A DNA stretch of 64,000 bases, taken from NCBI RefSeq assembly GCF_900636965.1, contig NZ_LR134331.1:1426001-1490000 (forward strand), in the 5' to 3' direction. This DNA is from Lacticaseibacillus rhamnosus (GTDB lineage Bacteria > Bacillota > Bacilli > Lactobacillales > Lactobacillaceae). A program made the position numbers and the translations under genes. The notes beneath the pieces were generated by a model, which saw nothing but the letters and a program-made list of their open reading frames with translations, made no database searches and was not told the DNA's origin. This document shows positions 1 through 8,556 of this stretch, piece after piece. Every line of letters begins with the position of its first letter. Position 1 is the stretch's first letter.

Positions 1-1161
1 TCACTGCGCGCTAATCAAATTACTAATGCGGTCGGACTTTTAAAAGAAGAAATGTGGCGGCTGCATTCCATTATCATGCAAAGTGCCGATGCAACCGCGG
101 TTCCTGCCGGTGGTGCGCTAGCCGTGGATCGCGAGCCTTTTTCCGAGCTGGTGACCCGGCAGCTGACAAACCATCCCCGTATTCATGTCATTCATGACGT
201 ATTAACCGATTTTCCGGCTGGCATAACCGTTGTGGCGACCGGACCATTGACAGCACCGGGGCTTGCCGATGCGATTGTTGCGTTGAATGGCGAAGCAGGC
301 TTGTCCTTCTTTGATGCTGCGGCGCCGATTATCGACGCCAGCACGATTGATAACGACATCGTTTATAAAAAATCGCGTTATGACCGGGGTGAGGCTGCTT
401 ATTTGAATTGCCCGATGAATAAGGAAGAATTTCAGGCATTTTACAAGGCGCTGGTGACAGCTGAGGTTGCTGAAGGTCACGATTTTGAAAAGATGACGGT
501 GTTTGAAGGTTGCATGCCAATTGAGGTAATGGCCAAGCGCGGGATCAAAACCATGCTATTTGGTCCGCTGAAACCGGTTGGCCTGGAAGATCCCAAAACC
601 GGCAAGACGCCATATGCAGTGGTGCAGTTGCGTCAGGATAATGCCGCAGCCAGTCTTTATAACATTGTTGGTTTTCAAACGCACCTTAAATGGGGTGAGC
701 AAAAGCGGGTTTTCCGCATGATTCCGGGTCTGGAACATGCTCAGATCGTCCGTTATGGCGTGATGCATCGCAATACATTTATGAAATCGCCAGTGGTTCT
801 TGAGCCGACTTATGCGTCCAAACGCCGGGCTGATCTCTTCTTTGCCGGGCAGATGACCGGGGTTGAAGGTTACGTTGAAAGCGCGGCTAGTGGCCTGATT
901 GCCGGTACCAATGCGGCGCGTCTGGCTTTGGGGCAAACGCCCATCGCTTTTCCGCAAACAACTGCGATGGGGGCTATGGCACACTATATTACCCACACCT
1001 CGCCGAGCCACTTTCAGCCGATGAATGCTAATTTTGGTATTATGCCGCCGTTAGCAATCAAGGTTCGGAATAAAAAAGAACGGAATCAACAACTGGCAGA
1101 GCGCGCATTGAATGATCTGGCAACTTTTCAAACTGAATTACAAAGCGTACATCAGTCCTAA
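1..1161 (+). CDS. trmFO: TrmFO, tRNA (uracil-54-C5)-methyltransferase, folate/FAD-dependent (5'-truncated by window)
   Basis: The frame is open from the first base, so the start lies upstream of the window; the visible C-terminal 386 residues end at a TAA. TrmFO uses methylene-tetrahydrofolate and FADH2 to make ribothymidine at U54 of the tRNA T-loop. Recognisable family segments are [31 protein letters not shown] and the FAD-domain end [18 protein letters not shown]. The downstream order trmFO-xerC-hslV-hslU is the classical low-GC Gram-positive arrangement, which supports the call. A small hairpin with a T-run follows the stop. Confidence 0.95.
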   Translation, partial: SLRANQITNAVGLLKEEMWRLHSIIMQSADATAVPAGGALAVDREPFSELVTRQLTNHPRIHVIHDVLTDFPAGITVVATGPLTAPGLADAIVALNGEAGLSFFDAAAPIIDASTIDNDIVYKKSRYDRGEAAYLNCPMNKEEFQAFYKALVTAEVAEGHDFEKMTVFEGCMPIEVMAKRGIKTMLFGPLKPVGLEDPKTGKTPYAVVQLRQDNAAASLYNIVGFQTHLKWGEQKRVFRMIPGLEHAQIVRYGVMHRNTFMKSPVVLEPTYASKRRADLFFAGQMTGVEGYVESAASGLIAGTNAARLALGQTPIAFPQTTAMGAMAHYITHTSPSHFQPMNANFGIMPPLAIKVRNKKERNQQLAERALNDLATFQTELQSVHQS

Positions 1162-1173
1162 AATTGGAAAATG

Positions 1174-1196
1174 ATCTCGGGTAACCGGGATTTTTT
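1174..1196 (+). terminator. Probable Rho-independent terminator after trmFO
   Basis: ATCTCGG, loop GTAA, CCGGGAT (one G-U pair), then TTTTT. The stem is short, so termination may be partial. It separates trmFO from xerC. Confidence 0.55.
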
Positions 1197-1357
1197 CATG
1201 ATCACGGGTCGTCATGTTCACCAAGCAGTCAATGAGCGAATAATGGTGGCGGATTGCAATTTTTTTGCCTGTCTTCGCCTACATTTACGGCAGGTTTAGT
1301 GGCTGAAAACGTCAACAATCGTTCTTTTTATGTTAATCTATTAAGCGGAGGGATGTC

Positions 1358-2257
1358 GTGATGAAGCCACTTGCAGCGTTTCAGGAATACTTAACCGTTG
1401 AGCGCCAGTATTCGCCGGAAACGGTTACGGCCTATTTAAACGACATTCAGGAATTTCAGGCTTTTCTTAAGGCGAATGGTGGGTTTACCGACTTTAGCAA
1501 AGTGGACGACTTGGACGTTCAAACCTATTTAACGGACTTGAACAAGCAGGCGTTGGCGCGAACTTCCATTGCCCGTAAAATCAGTAGTTTACGGAGTTTT
1601 TATCGGTATCTTGTTCGGATTGATGTTGTGAAACGCAACCCGTTTGAATTGGTTGAGTTAAAAAAGCAGCATCATCATTTGCCGCAGTTTTTCTATGAGG
1701 CGGAAATACAGGAACTCTTTAAAACGGTAGAAGGGGAAACCCCGTTGGATCAACGTAATCGGGCATTACTCGAGGTTTTGTACGGTACCGGCATTCGTGT
1801 CTCCGAGTGTGCTAACTTGACGTTGAATCAAGTGGATTTTAATACCGGCTTATTGCTGATTCACGGGAAAGGCAACAAGGATCGCTATGTGCCGTTTGGC
1901 CGCTATGCCCAGCGTGCGTTGCAGACCTATCTCAAAGACGGTCGCCAGACACTGATGAACAAGCACGATGCCCAGCACCGATTTGTGTTCGTCAACCAGT
2001 ATGGCCGACCGATTACTGCACGTGGTATTGAATATATTTTGGATCAATTAATCAAGCAAACGAGTCTGACCGCGAATATTCATCCCCACATGCTCCGCCA
2101 TAGCTTTGCCACGCATATGCTGGATCACGGGGCTGACTTGCGCACGGTTCAGGAGTTACTGGGGCACGCAAGTTTGTCGACGACGCAGATTTATACTCAC
2201 GTGACGATGGCGCATTTGAAAAACGAATATATGAAATATTATCCGAAGCATAATTAA
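1358..2257 (+). CDS. xerC: Tyrosine recombinase XerC
   Basis: A 299-residue site-specific recombinase that resolves chromosome dimers by strand exchange at a dif-type site. The N-terminal SAM-like core-binding domain spans about residues 1-90 and the catalytic domain about 105-295. The catalytic set is complete: Arg147 (GTGIRVSE), Lys171 (HGKGNKDR), His244 and Arg247 (HPHMLRHSF), His270 (LLGHASL) and Tyr279. GTG at 1358 is directly followed by ATG at 1361; the GGAGGG at 1347-1352 is spaced better for the ATG, so the protein may be one residue shorter. It lies in the conserved trmFO-xerC-hslVU block. The window also carries a xerS-like gene at 17.4 kb. Confidence 0.93.
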   Translation: MMKPLAAFQEYLTVERQYSPETVTAYLNDIQEFQAFLKANGGFTDFSKVDDLDVQTYLTDLNKQALARTSIARKISSLRSFYRYLVRIDVVKRNPFELVELKKQHHHLPQFFYEAEIQELFKTVEGETPLDQRNRALLEVLYGTGIRVSECANLTLNQVDFNTGLLLIHGKGNKDRYVPFGRYAQRALQTYLKDGRQTLMNKHDAQHRFVFVNQYGRPITARGIEYILDQLIKQTSLTANIHPHMLRHSFATHMLDHGADLRTVQELLGHASLSTTQIYTHVTMAHLKNEYMKYYPKHN

Positions 2258-2375
2258 GACTAAAGCACGATGTAATTGCACGACGAATTTTTTAAAGTAT
2301 GAACATTGGCAGATTTAACAACACTGCCAGTTCTGATTGATTATCCGATATCAAGAAACAAAAAAGGAGCATACC

Positions 2376-2900
2376 ATGACAACAATTGCAGCAGTGAGAA
2401 AAGATGGCGTGACCGCTTTAGCCGGCGATGGCCAAGTTACTTTGGGCGAAAAAGTGATCATGAAAGGCAATGCCCAAAAGGTACGCCGAATCTATCATGA
2501 TCAGGTCGTTATCGGTTTTGCCGGCGGGGTCGCCGATGCGTTTACGCTTCAAGACTGGTTTGAAAAGAAACTAGAGCATTATTCCGGTAACTTACGACGT
2601 TCGGCTGTCGCCTTGGCTCAAGACTGGCGTAAAGATCCAACCTTGCAAAAACTTGAGGCCATGATGATCGTCATGGATGAGCATGATTTGCTGCTTGTTT
2701 CAGGGTCTGGAGAAGTCATTGACCCAGACGAGGACGTGGTTGCGATTGGGTCGGGCGGTAATTTTGCCCAAGCGGCCGCAATTGCAATGTTGCGGCATTC
2801 ACCAGACATGACGCCGGCTGATATTGCTAAAGAAGCGGTTAATATCGCTGGTAATATTGACATCTTTACAAATCATAATATTATCGTTGAGAGTTTCTAG
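2376..2900 (+). CDS. hslV: ATP-dependent protease subunit HslV (ClpQ)
   Basis: Proteolytic subunit of the HslVU two-component protease in the cytosol. I place the start at ATG 2376, not at an in-frame ATG at 2337, because AAGGAG at 2365-2370 is correctly spaced and the product then begins MTTIAAVRKDG, which exposes the family N-terminal catalytic Thr after Met removal. This gives 174 residues, the usual length. Further family segments are ALAGDGQVTLG, GFAGGVADAFTL and the C-terminal FTNHNIIVE. hslU follows after about 340 bp occupied by a palindromic repeat array, which is unusual because hslV and hslU are normally adjacent. Confidence 0.95.
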   Translation: MTTIAAVRKDGVTALAGDGQVTLGEKVIMKGNAQKVRRIYHDQVVIGFAGGVADAFTLQDWFEKKLEHYSGNLRRSAVALAQDWRKDPTLQKLEAMMIVMDEHDLLLVSGSGEVIDPDEDVVAIGSGGNFAQAAAIAMLRHSPDMTPADIAKEAVNIAGNIDIFTNHNIIVESF

Positions 2901-2925
2901 GGCGTGTGTGTTTGCGTTATAGGGC

Positions 2926-3226
2926 GTTCGTTGGTGCAGAGGTCTGGATGTAAAGGCTTATTGCGTGCTGGCTCACGCTCCATAACGCGTTCGCCAGCGC
3001 AGAAGTCTGCGTGTAAGGACCTTAAGCGCAATGGCCAAGACCGGGCCATCACGCCCAAGGCCGCTTACACTCCGATCCCTAACCGCGCTGGCTCACGCTC
3101 CATAACGCGTTCGCCAGCGCAGGGATCTGCGTGTAAGGACCTTGGTCGCAATGGCCAAAGACCGGCCATCACGCCCAAGGCCGCTTACACTCCGATCCCT
3201 AACCGCGCTGGCTCACGCTCACTTTC
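2926..3226 (+). repeat. Palindromic repeat array A (two units plus a degenerate partial unit) between hslV and hslU
   Basis: Two tandem units with an exact 120-bp period: the segment CGCTGGCTCACGCTC recurs at about 2966, 3086 and 3206. Each unit folds on itself: AGGGATC, GTGTAAG, CCTTGG and AATGGCC are mirrored by GGCCAT, CCAAGG, CTTACAC and GATCCCT. A degenerate partial copy starts near 2926. In the first unit the 5' arm (AGAAGTC, CTTAAG) does not match its 3' arm (CCCAAGG, GATCCCT), so it looks chimeric. The array ends a few bases before the hslU Shine-Dalgarno sequence. Related arrays occur at 31.6, 55.6, 61.0 and 61.7 kb. Confidence 0.92.
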
Positions 3227-3241
3227 TTTTAGGAGGTTCCC

Positions 3242-4651
3242 ATGGTAGAAGTACAAACACCGAAGCAAATTGTAGAAAAGCTTGATCAGTATGTGATTGG
3301 TCAGGATGAGGCGAAACGGGCCGTGGCGGTGGCTTTGTATAATCGCTATCGGCGGATGCAGTTGTCGCCGAAGATGCAAGAAGAAATCACGCCTAAGAAC
3401 TTGCTTATGATCGGGCCAACCGGGGTCGGGAAGACTGAAATTGCCCGCCGCTTAGCCAAGATCGTGGAAGCACCGTTTGTTAAAGTTGAAGCGACTAAAT
3501 TCACTGAAGTCGGCTATGTTGGCCGCGACGTTGAATCGATGGTGCGGGATCTTGCCGAAACGGCGGTTGCCATGGAGGAAGAAAAGCAGTTTAAAAAAGT
3601 CCGGGTTCGCGCGGAAAAAGAAGCTAACAAGCGGCTGGTTAAAATTTTGGTACCGGCTATTCGCAAAGAAAAAAATAGCAATCCCATGGCGGAAATGATG
3701 AGCATGTTGCAAGGCATGCAAAATGGCAAGATGCCCGCGGGTGACGATGCTGATGCTGGCGGTGAAGTGACGGATGATATTCGCAATCGCCGTTTAAGCG
3801 TGGCGGAGCAATTGGAAAAAGGCTTATTAGAGGATCGTGAAATTACCGTTGCCGTCAATGACGAGAAAAAAGGCGGCGGCATGAGTGATATGTACGGCCA
3901 AATGGGTATTGACCTTAGTGACACGATTGGCGCTTTGATGCCGAAGAAAAAAGTTGAACGCACGATGACCGTCAAGGAAGCACGCGAAATCTTCATCAAA
4001 GAAGAGTCTGATAAACTGGTCAATCATGCCGATATTTATCATGATGCGATTCAAAGCGCGGAAAATAACGGCATCATTTTCATCGACGAAATTGATAAAA
4101 TTGCAGCCGGTGATAAACACACGAGCGGTGAAGTTTCCCGTGAAGGCGTGCAGCGCGATATTTTGCCGATTGTTGAAGGCTCACAGATTAACACCAAATA
4201 CGGACCGATTAATACGGATCACATTCTGTTTATTGGCTCGGGCGCGTTTGCAGAAGCCAAGCCAAGCGATTTGATTGCTGAGTTGCAAGGACGTTTTCCA
4301 ATTCGCGTTGAGTTAAAAGATCTAACGGAACAAGATTTCGTGCGGATCTTGACCGAGCCGGACAATGCGTTGATTAAACAATACATTGCCTTAATTGGCG
4401 CAGACGGGGTCAAAATCACGTTTACGAAAGAGGCCGTTGAACGTATCGCAGAAATCGCCACTCAGGTCAACCATGATACCGATAATATCGGTGCCCGGCG
4501 ACTGGCAACGATTCTCGAGAAACTGTTGGAAGATGTGCTTTATGAAGGTCCGGATATGGCGATGGGCAGCGTCACGGTTACCCAGCAGTATGTTGACGAC
4601 AAGATTGGGCATATCGCCGCGGATAGCAACATGACGCGCTATATTTTGTAA
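3242..4651 (+). CDS. hslU: HslU (ClpY), ATPase subunit of the HslVU protease
   Basis: A 469-residue AAA+ unfoldase that feeds substrates to HslV. Walker A is GPTGVGKTE at residues 58-66 and Walker B is IIFIDEIDK near 280. The intermediate (I) domain lies about 110-240, and the sensor region is GARRLATILEKLLED near 420. The start is ATG 3242 with AGGAGG at 3231-3236. In Bacilli this gene is commonly followed by codY; here an aldose-epimerase-like gene follows instead. Expression with hslV requires transcription through repeat array A, or an unseen promoter within it. Confidence 0.95.
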   Translation: MVEVQTPKQIVEKLDQYVIGQDEAKRAVAVALYNRYRRMQLSPKMQEEITPKNLLMIGPTGVGKTEIARRLAKIVEAPFVKVEATKFTEVGYVGRDVESMVRDLAETAVAMEEEKQFKKVRVRAEKEANKRLVKILVPAIRKEKNSNPMAEMMSMLQGMQNGKMPAGDDADAGGEVTDDIRNRRLSVAEQLEKGLLEDREITVAVNDEKKGGGMSDMYGQMGIDLSDTIGALMPKKKVERTMTVKEAREIFIKEESDKLVNHADIYHDAIQSAENNGIIFIDEIDKIAAGDKHTSGEVSREGVQRDILPIVEGSQINTKYGPINTDHILFIGSGAFAEAKPSDLIAELQGRFPIRVELKDLTEQDFVRILTEPDNALIKQYIALIGADGVKITFTKEAVERIAEIATQVNHDTDNIGARRLATILEKLLEDVLYEGPDMAMGSVTVTQQYVDDKIGHIAADSNMTRYIL

Positions 4652-4690
4652 GGTAACTTTGAAGAACTGTTAGGTAAAGGATGAGAATGT

Positions 4691-5569
4691 ATGGTAACGA
4701 TTGCAAATGACTTTTTAACGGTTAACATCAGTCGGCATGGTGCTGAATTGACCAGTATTAAGGATAATCTGACTGGCCGTGAGCGACTATGGCAGGCTGA
4801 TCCTGAAGTTTGGCCACGCCATGCACCGGTTTTATTTCCAATTGTCGGTGCGTTGGCTGATCAGCAATATCAATACGCTGGCAAGACTTACCATATGGGG
4901 CAACACGGATTTGCGCGTGATCGTGACTTTACGGTTGTGTCCGCAACGCCTTTTAAAGCCAGTCTCGTGCTCAAAGACGATGACAAAACGCGGGCGATGT
5001 TTCCGTTTGCTTTTCGGCTCATCATTACCTATGCGCTAGAAAATAATAACCTGCACGTCACCTACCACGTCGATAACCCCGCTAAAACGGAACCGTTATA
5101 CTTCAGCATCGGTGGACACCCGGGTTTTAACGTTCCCATGACGCCGGATACCGAGTTTGCGGACTATTACATGAACTTCAAGCCGCGTAAGTCCCTGGTG
5201 CAGATTCCGCTTGTTGCTGGGCAAGGTATTGATTACAGTCATCGAACTTTGGCTGCGACCGATGCCAACCTGGCGCTCACACACGAAACGTTTAAAAATG
5301 ATGCGCTTATTTTTGCGCCGCTTGGTAAAACCACCTTCAATTTACTTTCTGATGAAACCAAGCACGGTGTCAGTGTGACCATGGAAGACGCCCCTTACCT
5401 TGGTGTTTGGAGTCCTTACCCTAAGACCGGTGATTTTGTCTGCATCGAACCGTGGTGGGGCATTGCGGATACGATCGGCACCACCGGAGATTTGACCAAG
5501 AAACTCGGCATCAACCGTTTGGAACCGGGAACGGCTTTTGAGAAAGGCTACACGATTAGCATTTTCTAA
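4691..5569 (+). CDS. Aldose 1-epimerase family protein (LacX/GalM-like)
   Basis: A 292-residue protein of the galactose-mutarotase fold. The start ATG 4691 follows AAAGGATGAG. Family hallmarks are the N-terminal ISRHGAELTSIKD, WPRHAPVLFPIVGAL, GQHGFARD (His of the active site) and FSIGGHPGFNVP (second His), plus a conserved acidic residue near the C-terminus (LGINRLEPGTAFE). Such proteins interconvert alpha and beta sugar anomers; LacX-type members are poorly characterised, so the substrate is unknown. It lies 39 bp after hslU on the same strand, and the pair ends at a strong terminator. Confidence 0.8.
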   Translation: MVTIANDFLTVNISRHGAELTSIKDNLTGRERLWQADPEVWPRHAPVLFPIVGALADQQYQYAGKTYHMGQHGFARDRDFTVVSATPFKASLVLKDDDKTRAMFPFAFRLIITYALENNNLHVTYHVDNPAKTEPLYFSIGGHPGFNVPMTPDTEFADYYMNFKPRKSLVQIPLVAGQGIDYSHRTLAATDANLALTHETFKNDALIFAPLGKTTFNLLSDETKHGVSVTMEDAPYLGVWSPYPKTGDFVCIEPWWGIADTIGTTGDLTKKLGINRLEPGTAFEKGYTISIF

Positions 5570-5611
5570 CCGATTAACGAAGCTTGTTAACGAAGATTGT
5601 TGTGCCATTAC

Positions 5612-5641
5612 AAAAAGACATCCGCCAAGGGATGTCTTTTT
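5612..5641. terminator. Bidirectional Rho-independent terminator
   Basis: AAAAAGACATCC, loop GCCAA, GGATGTCTTTTT. It lies between the convergent epimerase-like gene and plsY and can serve both strands. Confidence 0.9.
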
Positions 5642-5662
5642 GATTGTCAGGTATTTGGGTGA

Positions 5663-6286
5663 TTAGTCATGATGATGTTGGTTGCGCAGGTATAGGCCGA
5701 GCCCAAACGGTACCATATTTTCGTCACCGGCCTTGATGCGTTTGAAATTGGCGCGATGTTTGATGAAAAAGACAACCAGTAAGCCGCAAGCAACTGTCGT
5801 CAGTAGCCAATCGTGATACACCAATGACCAGCACGTGATAATCACCATCCCCAGCGTACTGGCCACACTCACCATGGACGTTAATAAGATCAGGCTAAAC
5901 CAGATGGCAAAGGCGATGAAGAAAAATGGCGGGTTATACGCTAACAAAATACCGGCACTGGTTGCGACAGCCTTTCCGCCTTTGAAACCAATGTAGATCG
6001 AAAAAGTATGCCCCAATACCGCTGCCAACCCGACAACCAAGATTAGCCAGTGGTGGTCAATCCCAAATAAAATCGGTAAACTGGCAGACAGTGTTCCTTT
6101 TAGAATATCCAATAGCAAGACTAGGGTACCGCCGACCGGTCCTAACATCCGGTAAGCATTGGTGGTTCCGATATTATGGCTGCCACCTTGGCGAATATCC
6201 GTATGATAAAATAGTTTGCCAACGACCACCCCAAACGGAATGGCGCCGATGAAATAGGCAAGTATAAAACAAAGCACAAGTACCAA
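5663..6286 (-). CDS. plsY: Glycerol-3-phosphate acyltransferase PlsY
   Basis: Integral membrane enzyme that transfers the acyl group from acyl-phosphate to glycerol-3-phosphate, the first step of phospholipid synthesis. I choose a TTG start at 6286 because GAGGAGGGG lies at the right distance upstream; the reading frame stays open further but without a ribosome site. The product is 207 residues with about five hydrophobic segments. Family motifs are GGSHNIGTTNAYR near residue 35-47, GFKGGKAVATS near 102 and the C-terminal basic region HRANFKRIKAGDE. It is divergent from parE-parC, a common arrangement. Confidence 0.93.
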   Translation of the reverse strand: MVLVLCFILAYFIGAIPFGVVVGKLFYHTDIRQGGSHNIGTTNAYRMLGPVGGTLVLLLDILKGTLSASLPILFGIDHHWLILVVGLAAVLGHTFSIYIGFKGGKAVATSAGILLAYNPPFFFIAFAIWFSLILLTSMVSVASTLGMVIITCWSLVYHDWLLTTVACGLLVVFFIKHRANFKRIKAGDENMVPFGLGLYLRNQHHHD

Positions 6287-6537
6287 ATGTGCCCCTCCTC
6301 TCAGACTAAAAACTATTTTAGCATTTTTGACTTTTGAGGGATACGCCGGTAAAATAATACGAACACACATTCGATCTGTGAACTATATTGCATCTTGACA
6401 GTTTCATACAGGCGTTTTTGACTGTGATATTTTGCCGGTGATCACAGAAATTGGGTTTTCTTAAACGTTCCTGCGCTCGCCCTCCGCTTCTGCGTGGTGT
6501 ATTCTATAAATTAGTTGTTTCAAAAAGGGAGTTTATT

Positions 6538-8550
6538 ATGGACAAAGCAACGCAAGCATATAATGATTCATCCATTCAGGTGCTACACGGATTAGAAGCC
6601 GTTCGTAAGCGTCCCGGGATGTATATTGGTTCCACCGATAGCCGCGGGTTACATCATTTGGTTTATGAAATCGTGGATAACTCAGTCGATGAAGCGCTCG
6701 CGGGGTTTGGGGATGAAATTAATGTCACGATTCACGCCGATAATTCTGTGACCGTGCAAGATCATGGTCGGGGGATGCCAACAGGAATGCATCCTAGTGG
6801 TAAGCCGACCATCGAAGTCATCTTAACGGTGTTGCACGCTGGGGGTAAGTTTAACCAGAATAGTTATAAAACATCAGGAGGCCTTCACGGTGTCGGCTCA
6901 AGTGTCGTCAATGCGCTGTCTGAGTCATTGACAGTTCGGGTTGTCCGGGACAAACACGCCTTTGAAGAGCATTTTATTAATGGCGGACATCCTGATGGCG
7001 GGTTGCAGAAGTTGGGCAAGGTTAACGAACCCAATGGCACTACCATTACGTTCAAGCCGGATCCGACTGTTTTCCAGACCACGGTTTTCAATTACGATAC
7101 CTTAGCCGAACGACTGCGCGAATCCGCGTTTTTATTAAAGGCGATCACCATTAATTTAACCGATGAACGGACCGGTAAGCATGATCAGTATCATTATCCG
7201 GATGGTTTGGTTAGTTTCGTGAAGTACCTTAATGAAGGTAAGGACGCCTTATCGCAAGTCATTAATTTTGAAGGCAAGAAAGACGGCATTGTCGTTGATT
7301 TTGCCGGTCAATATAATGATGGCTACTCTGAAAACATTATTTCATTTGTCAACAATGTTCGGACTGGTGATGGCGGCACGCATGAAATCGGATTGCGCAG
7401 TGGGATGACGCGTGCTTTTAATGAATTCGCCCGGAAAGTCGGGTTATTGAAAGACCGCGATAAGAACCTTGAAGGCAGCGATGTCCGCGAAGGTTTTGCG
7501 GGTATTTTGAGTGTCCGCATCCCGGAAGAGATCTTACAATTTGAAGGCCAGACCAAAGGCAAGTTGGGGACGCCTCAGGCACGGACCGTTGTCGATGGGA
7601 TTGTGTACGACCACCTTGCCACCTTCTTGATGGAAAACGGCGAAGAATCGCAAGAACTCGTGCGCAAAGCCATCAAAGCCCGCGATGCTCGTGAAGCCGC
7701 CCGCAAAGCCCGTGATGACAGTCGGACCGGGCGCAAACGCAAAAAGGATCAGGGGCTGCTTTCCGGTAAACTGACCCCGGCACAGACCAAAAACCCTAAG
7801 CGCAACGAACTGTATCTTGTCGAAGGGGATTCCGCCGGTGGTTCTGCCAAGCAGGGACGCGATCGTAAGTTCCAGGCAATTTTGCCATTACGCGGGAAAG
7901 TTTTGAATACGCAAAAAGCCAAGCTGCAGGATATCGTCAAAAACGAAGAAATCAATACCATGATTTATACCATTGGCGCCGGTGTCGGTGCCGATTTTGA
8001 CATCCAGCAGGCTAACTACAATAAGATCATTATTATGACCGATGCCGATACTGATGGTGCGCACATTCAGATCCTGCTGTTGACCTTCTTTTACCGATAC
8101 ATGCGGCCGTTAATCGATGCCGGGCGTGTGTATATCGCACTGCCGCCGTTGTACCGCTTGCAAAAAGGTGCTGGCGCTAAAACGAAGATCAGCTATGCGT
8201 GGACGGATGAAGAGCTAGCTAAGGAAACCAAGGCGATGGGCAAAGGCTATACCTTGACCCGCTTTAAGGGGCTTGGCGAAATGAACGCCGATCAACTATG
8301 GGAGACCACGATGAATCCCGAAACGCGGACACTGATTCGGGTTCGGATTGACGATGCGCAGCTGGCAGAACGCCGGGTTACGACTTTGATGGGCGATCGC
8401 GTTGAACCGCGGCGTGAATGGATTGAACATCACGTGAAGTTTGATCTGGATGATGAAGGCAGTATTCTGGAAACTCCAACGGCAAACCATGAAAAGTTGC
8501 AATTCGGAGCTAAGCAAATCGTCAAGCAATTAGATAAGAAAAGGAAGTAA
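6538..8550 (+). CDS. parE: DNA topoisomerase IV subunit B (ParE)
   Basis: ATPase subunit of topoisomerase IV, which decatenates daughter chromosomes. ATG 6538 has AAAAGGGAG upstream and gives 670 residues, preferred over an in-frame ATG at 6451 that would add an implausible tail. The GHKL ATPase domain includes EIVDNSVDEALAG, DHGRGMP and GGLHGVGSSVVNALS; the TOPRIM domain includes YLVEGDSAGGSAKQ and IIIMTDADTDGAHI. Adjacency to parC, six bases downstream, and to plsY distinguishes it from gyrB. Confidence 0.95.
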   Translation: MDKATQAYNDSSIQVLHGLEAVRKRPGMYIGSTDSRGLHHLVYEIVDNSVDEALAGFGDEINVTIHADNSVTVQDHGRGMPTGMHPSGKPTIEVILTVLHAGGKFNQNSYKTSGGLHGVGSSVVNALSESLTVRVVRDKHAFEEHFINGGHPDGGLQKLGKVNEPNGTTITFKPDPTVFQTTVFNYDTLAERLRESAFLLKAITINLTDERTGKHDQYHYPDGLVSFVKYLNEGKDALSQVINFEGKKDGIVVDFAGQYNDGYSENIISFVNNVRTGDGGTHEIGLRSGMTRAFNEFARKVGLLKDRDKNLEGSDVREGFAGILSVRIPEEILQFEGQTKGKLGTPQARTVVDGIVYDHLATFLMENGEESQELVRKAIKARDAREAARKARDDSRTGRKRKKDQGLLSGKLTPAQTKNPKRNELYLVEGDSAGGSAKQGRDRKFQAILPLRGKVLNTQKAKLQDIVKNEEINTMIYTIGAGVGADFDIQQANYNKIIIMTDADTDGAHIQILLLTFFYRYMRPLIDAGRVYIALPPLYRLQKGAGAKTKISYAWTDEELAKETKAMGKGYTLTRFKGLGEMNADQLWETTMNPETRTLIRVRIDDAQLAERRVTTLMGDRVEPRREWIEHHVKFDLDDEGSILETPTANHEKLQFGAKQIVKQLDKKRK

Positions 8551-8556
8551 AAGCCA

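Noticed and set aside
2904-3248. 114-codon open frame covering repeat array A
   Set aside because: It is made of repeat units (recurrent ITRSPAQ, NRAGSRS phrases) with no ribosome site; the same phrases appear at the other repeat loci on either strand.
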